Below are positions 63,830-64,000 of a stretch of 64,000 nucleotides of DNA, one piece after another. Every line of letters begins with the position of its first letter. Position 1 is the first letter of the stretch. Under the pieces are notes generated by a model that saw only the letters and a list, made by a program, of their open reading frames with translations, made no database searches and had not been told where the DNA came from. Source of the stretch: Chitinophaga pinensis DSM 2588 (lineage in GTDB: Bacteria; Bacteroidota; Bacteroidia; Chitinophagales; Chitinophagaceae); the NCBI RefSeq assembly GCF_000024005.1, contig NC_013132.1:7868001-7932000 (forward strand), in the 5' to 3' direction. The position numbers and the translations under genes are program-made.

Positions 63830-63855
63830 GAATTACGAATTAGGAATTACGAATT
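63824..63855. repeat. 32-nt heptad arm near the right edge
   Basis: AATT, AGGAATT, ACGAATT, AGGAATT, ACGAATT: four heptads that include the stop TAG of the preceding gene. It is followed by GGAGGGAAGATCG, similar to the core of the other elements. The right partner is not seen in the window. Confidence 0.88.
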
Positions 63856-63915
63856 GGAGGGAAGATCGTTTAGATGGTAATATTGCCTGAAGCATATTCG
63901 GGATAGATGATAATA

Positions 63916-63951
63916 GAAAGAGGGCGTCCGCTGTTGGTGAACGCCCTCTTT
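63916..63951. terminator. Bidirectional terminator at the right end
   Basis: GAAAGAGGGCGT (63916-63927) / ACGCCCTCTTTC (63940-63951), with T-rich ends on both strands. Confidence 0.88.
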
Positions 63952-63971
63952 CTATTAAAACGATTAATCTG

Positions 63972-64000
63972 TCAATTTATGTTGGAGCCTATAACTTCAC
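63972..64000 (-). CDS. Possible 3' end of a minus-strand gene running off the window
   Basis: On the minus strand the last codons would read EVIGSNIN then TGA at 63972-63974. The only support is the terminator 20 nt beyond. Too short to identify. Confidence 0.25.

Overview
The window looks like a chromosomal segment of a Bacteroidota bacterium, most likely Chitinophaga or a close relative in the Chitinophagaceae. This is inference from gene content. The signs are a fused SecD-SecF protein, a long NusB, a DUF1573-YajC-CoaE run beside nusB, an FtsK-LolA pair, a TonB receptor with a carboxypeptidase-like N-domain, many lipoproteins, and repeated TAnnTTTG minus-7 boxes, the promoter form of this phylum. 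No rRNA, tRNA, phage, insertion sequence or CRISPR array was seen. Most of the window is ordinary housekeeping DNA with gene-sized operons.

Layout. 1-4000: 5' part of an L-serine ammonia-lyase, two FKBP lipoproteins, groES-groEL. 4389-6841: nusB, DUF1573 lipoprotein, yajC, coaE. 7164-11254: SNF2 helicase and a GH5 glycosidase. 11917-21975: secDF, a class A beta-lactamase-fold serine hydrolase, a DUF4397 lipoprotein, an aspartate aminotransferase, an M23 peptidase and a methylmalonyl-CoA mutase large subunit. 22042-33613: methyltransferase, HEIGH metalloprotease, lpd, lolA, ftsK, an alpha/beta hydrolase lacking its serine, DUF423, aroK and a phosphopantetheinyl transferase. 33701-43610: dcd, a dehydrogenase-cytochrome c fusion with a DUF1080 partner, a TonB receptor, an SDR-AraC pair and a seven-haem cytochrome. 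43675-45481: an RNA-repair cassette (HD-Pnk plus RNA ligase) whose ligase carries one in-frame TGA. 45640-53178: a GH144-like glucanase, an acyltransferase, a second DUF1080 protein, stress-type small proteins and a TlpA-like redoxin. 53318-63829: a hydrolase, a carboxymuconolactone decarboxylase with an ECF41-type sigma factor, a YggS-like protein, acyl-CoA dehydrogenase, arginase, a GH63-type glucosidase, DUF3810 and a fructosamine-kinase-like protein.

The most unusual features are these. (1) A dispersed family of intergenic arrays of the heptad AAGAATT is present, typically exactly four heptads (32 nt). Arms occur singly or as inverted pairs around a spacer, several with a related core (ATGCAGCGGAGATCTTCGC), always next to gene 3' ends and in three cases supplying the stop codon. 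(2) The RNA-repair cassette has a nonsense codon in the ligase and an exact Shine-Dalgarno sequence for the kinase. (3) The ECF41/decarboxylase pair has a visible candidate cognate promoter. (4) Two promoters of identical geometry sit four bases from the start codon, which predicts leaderless mRNAs.
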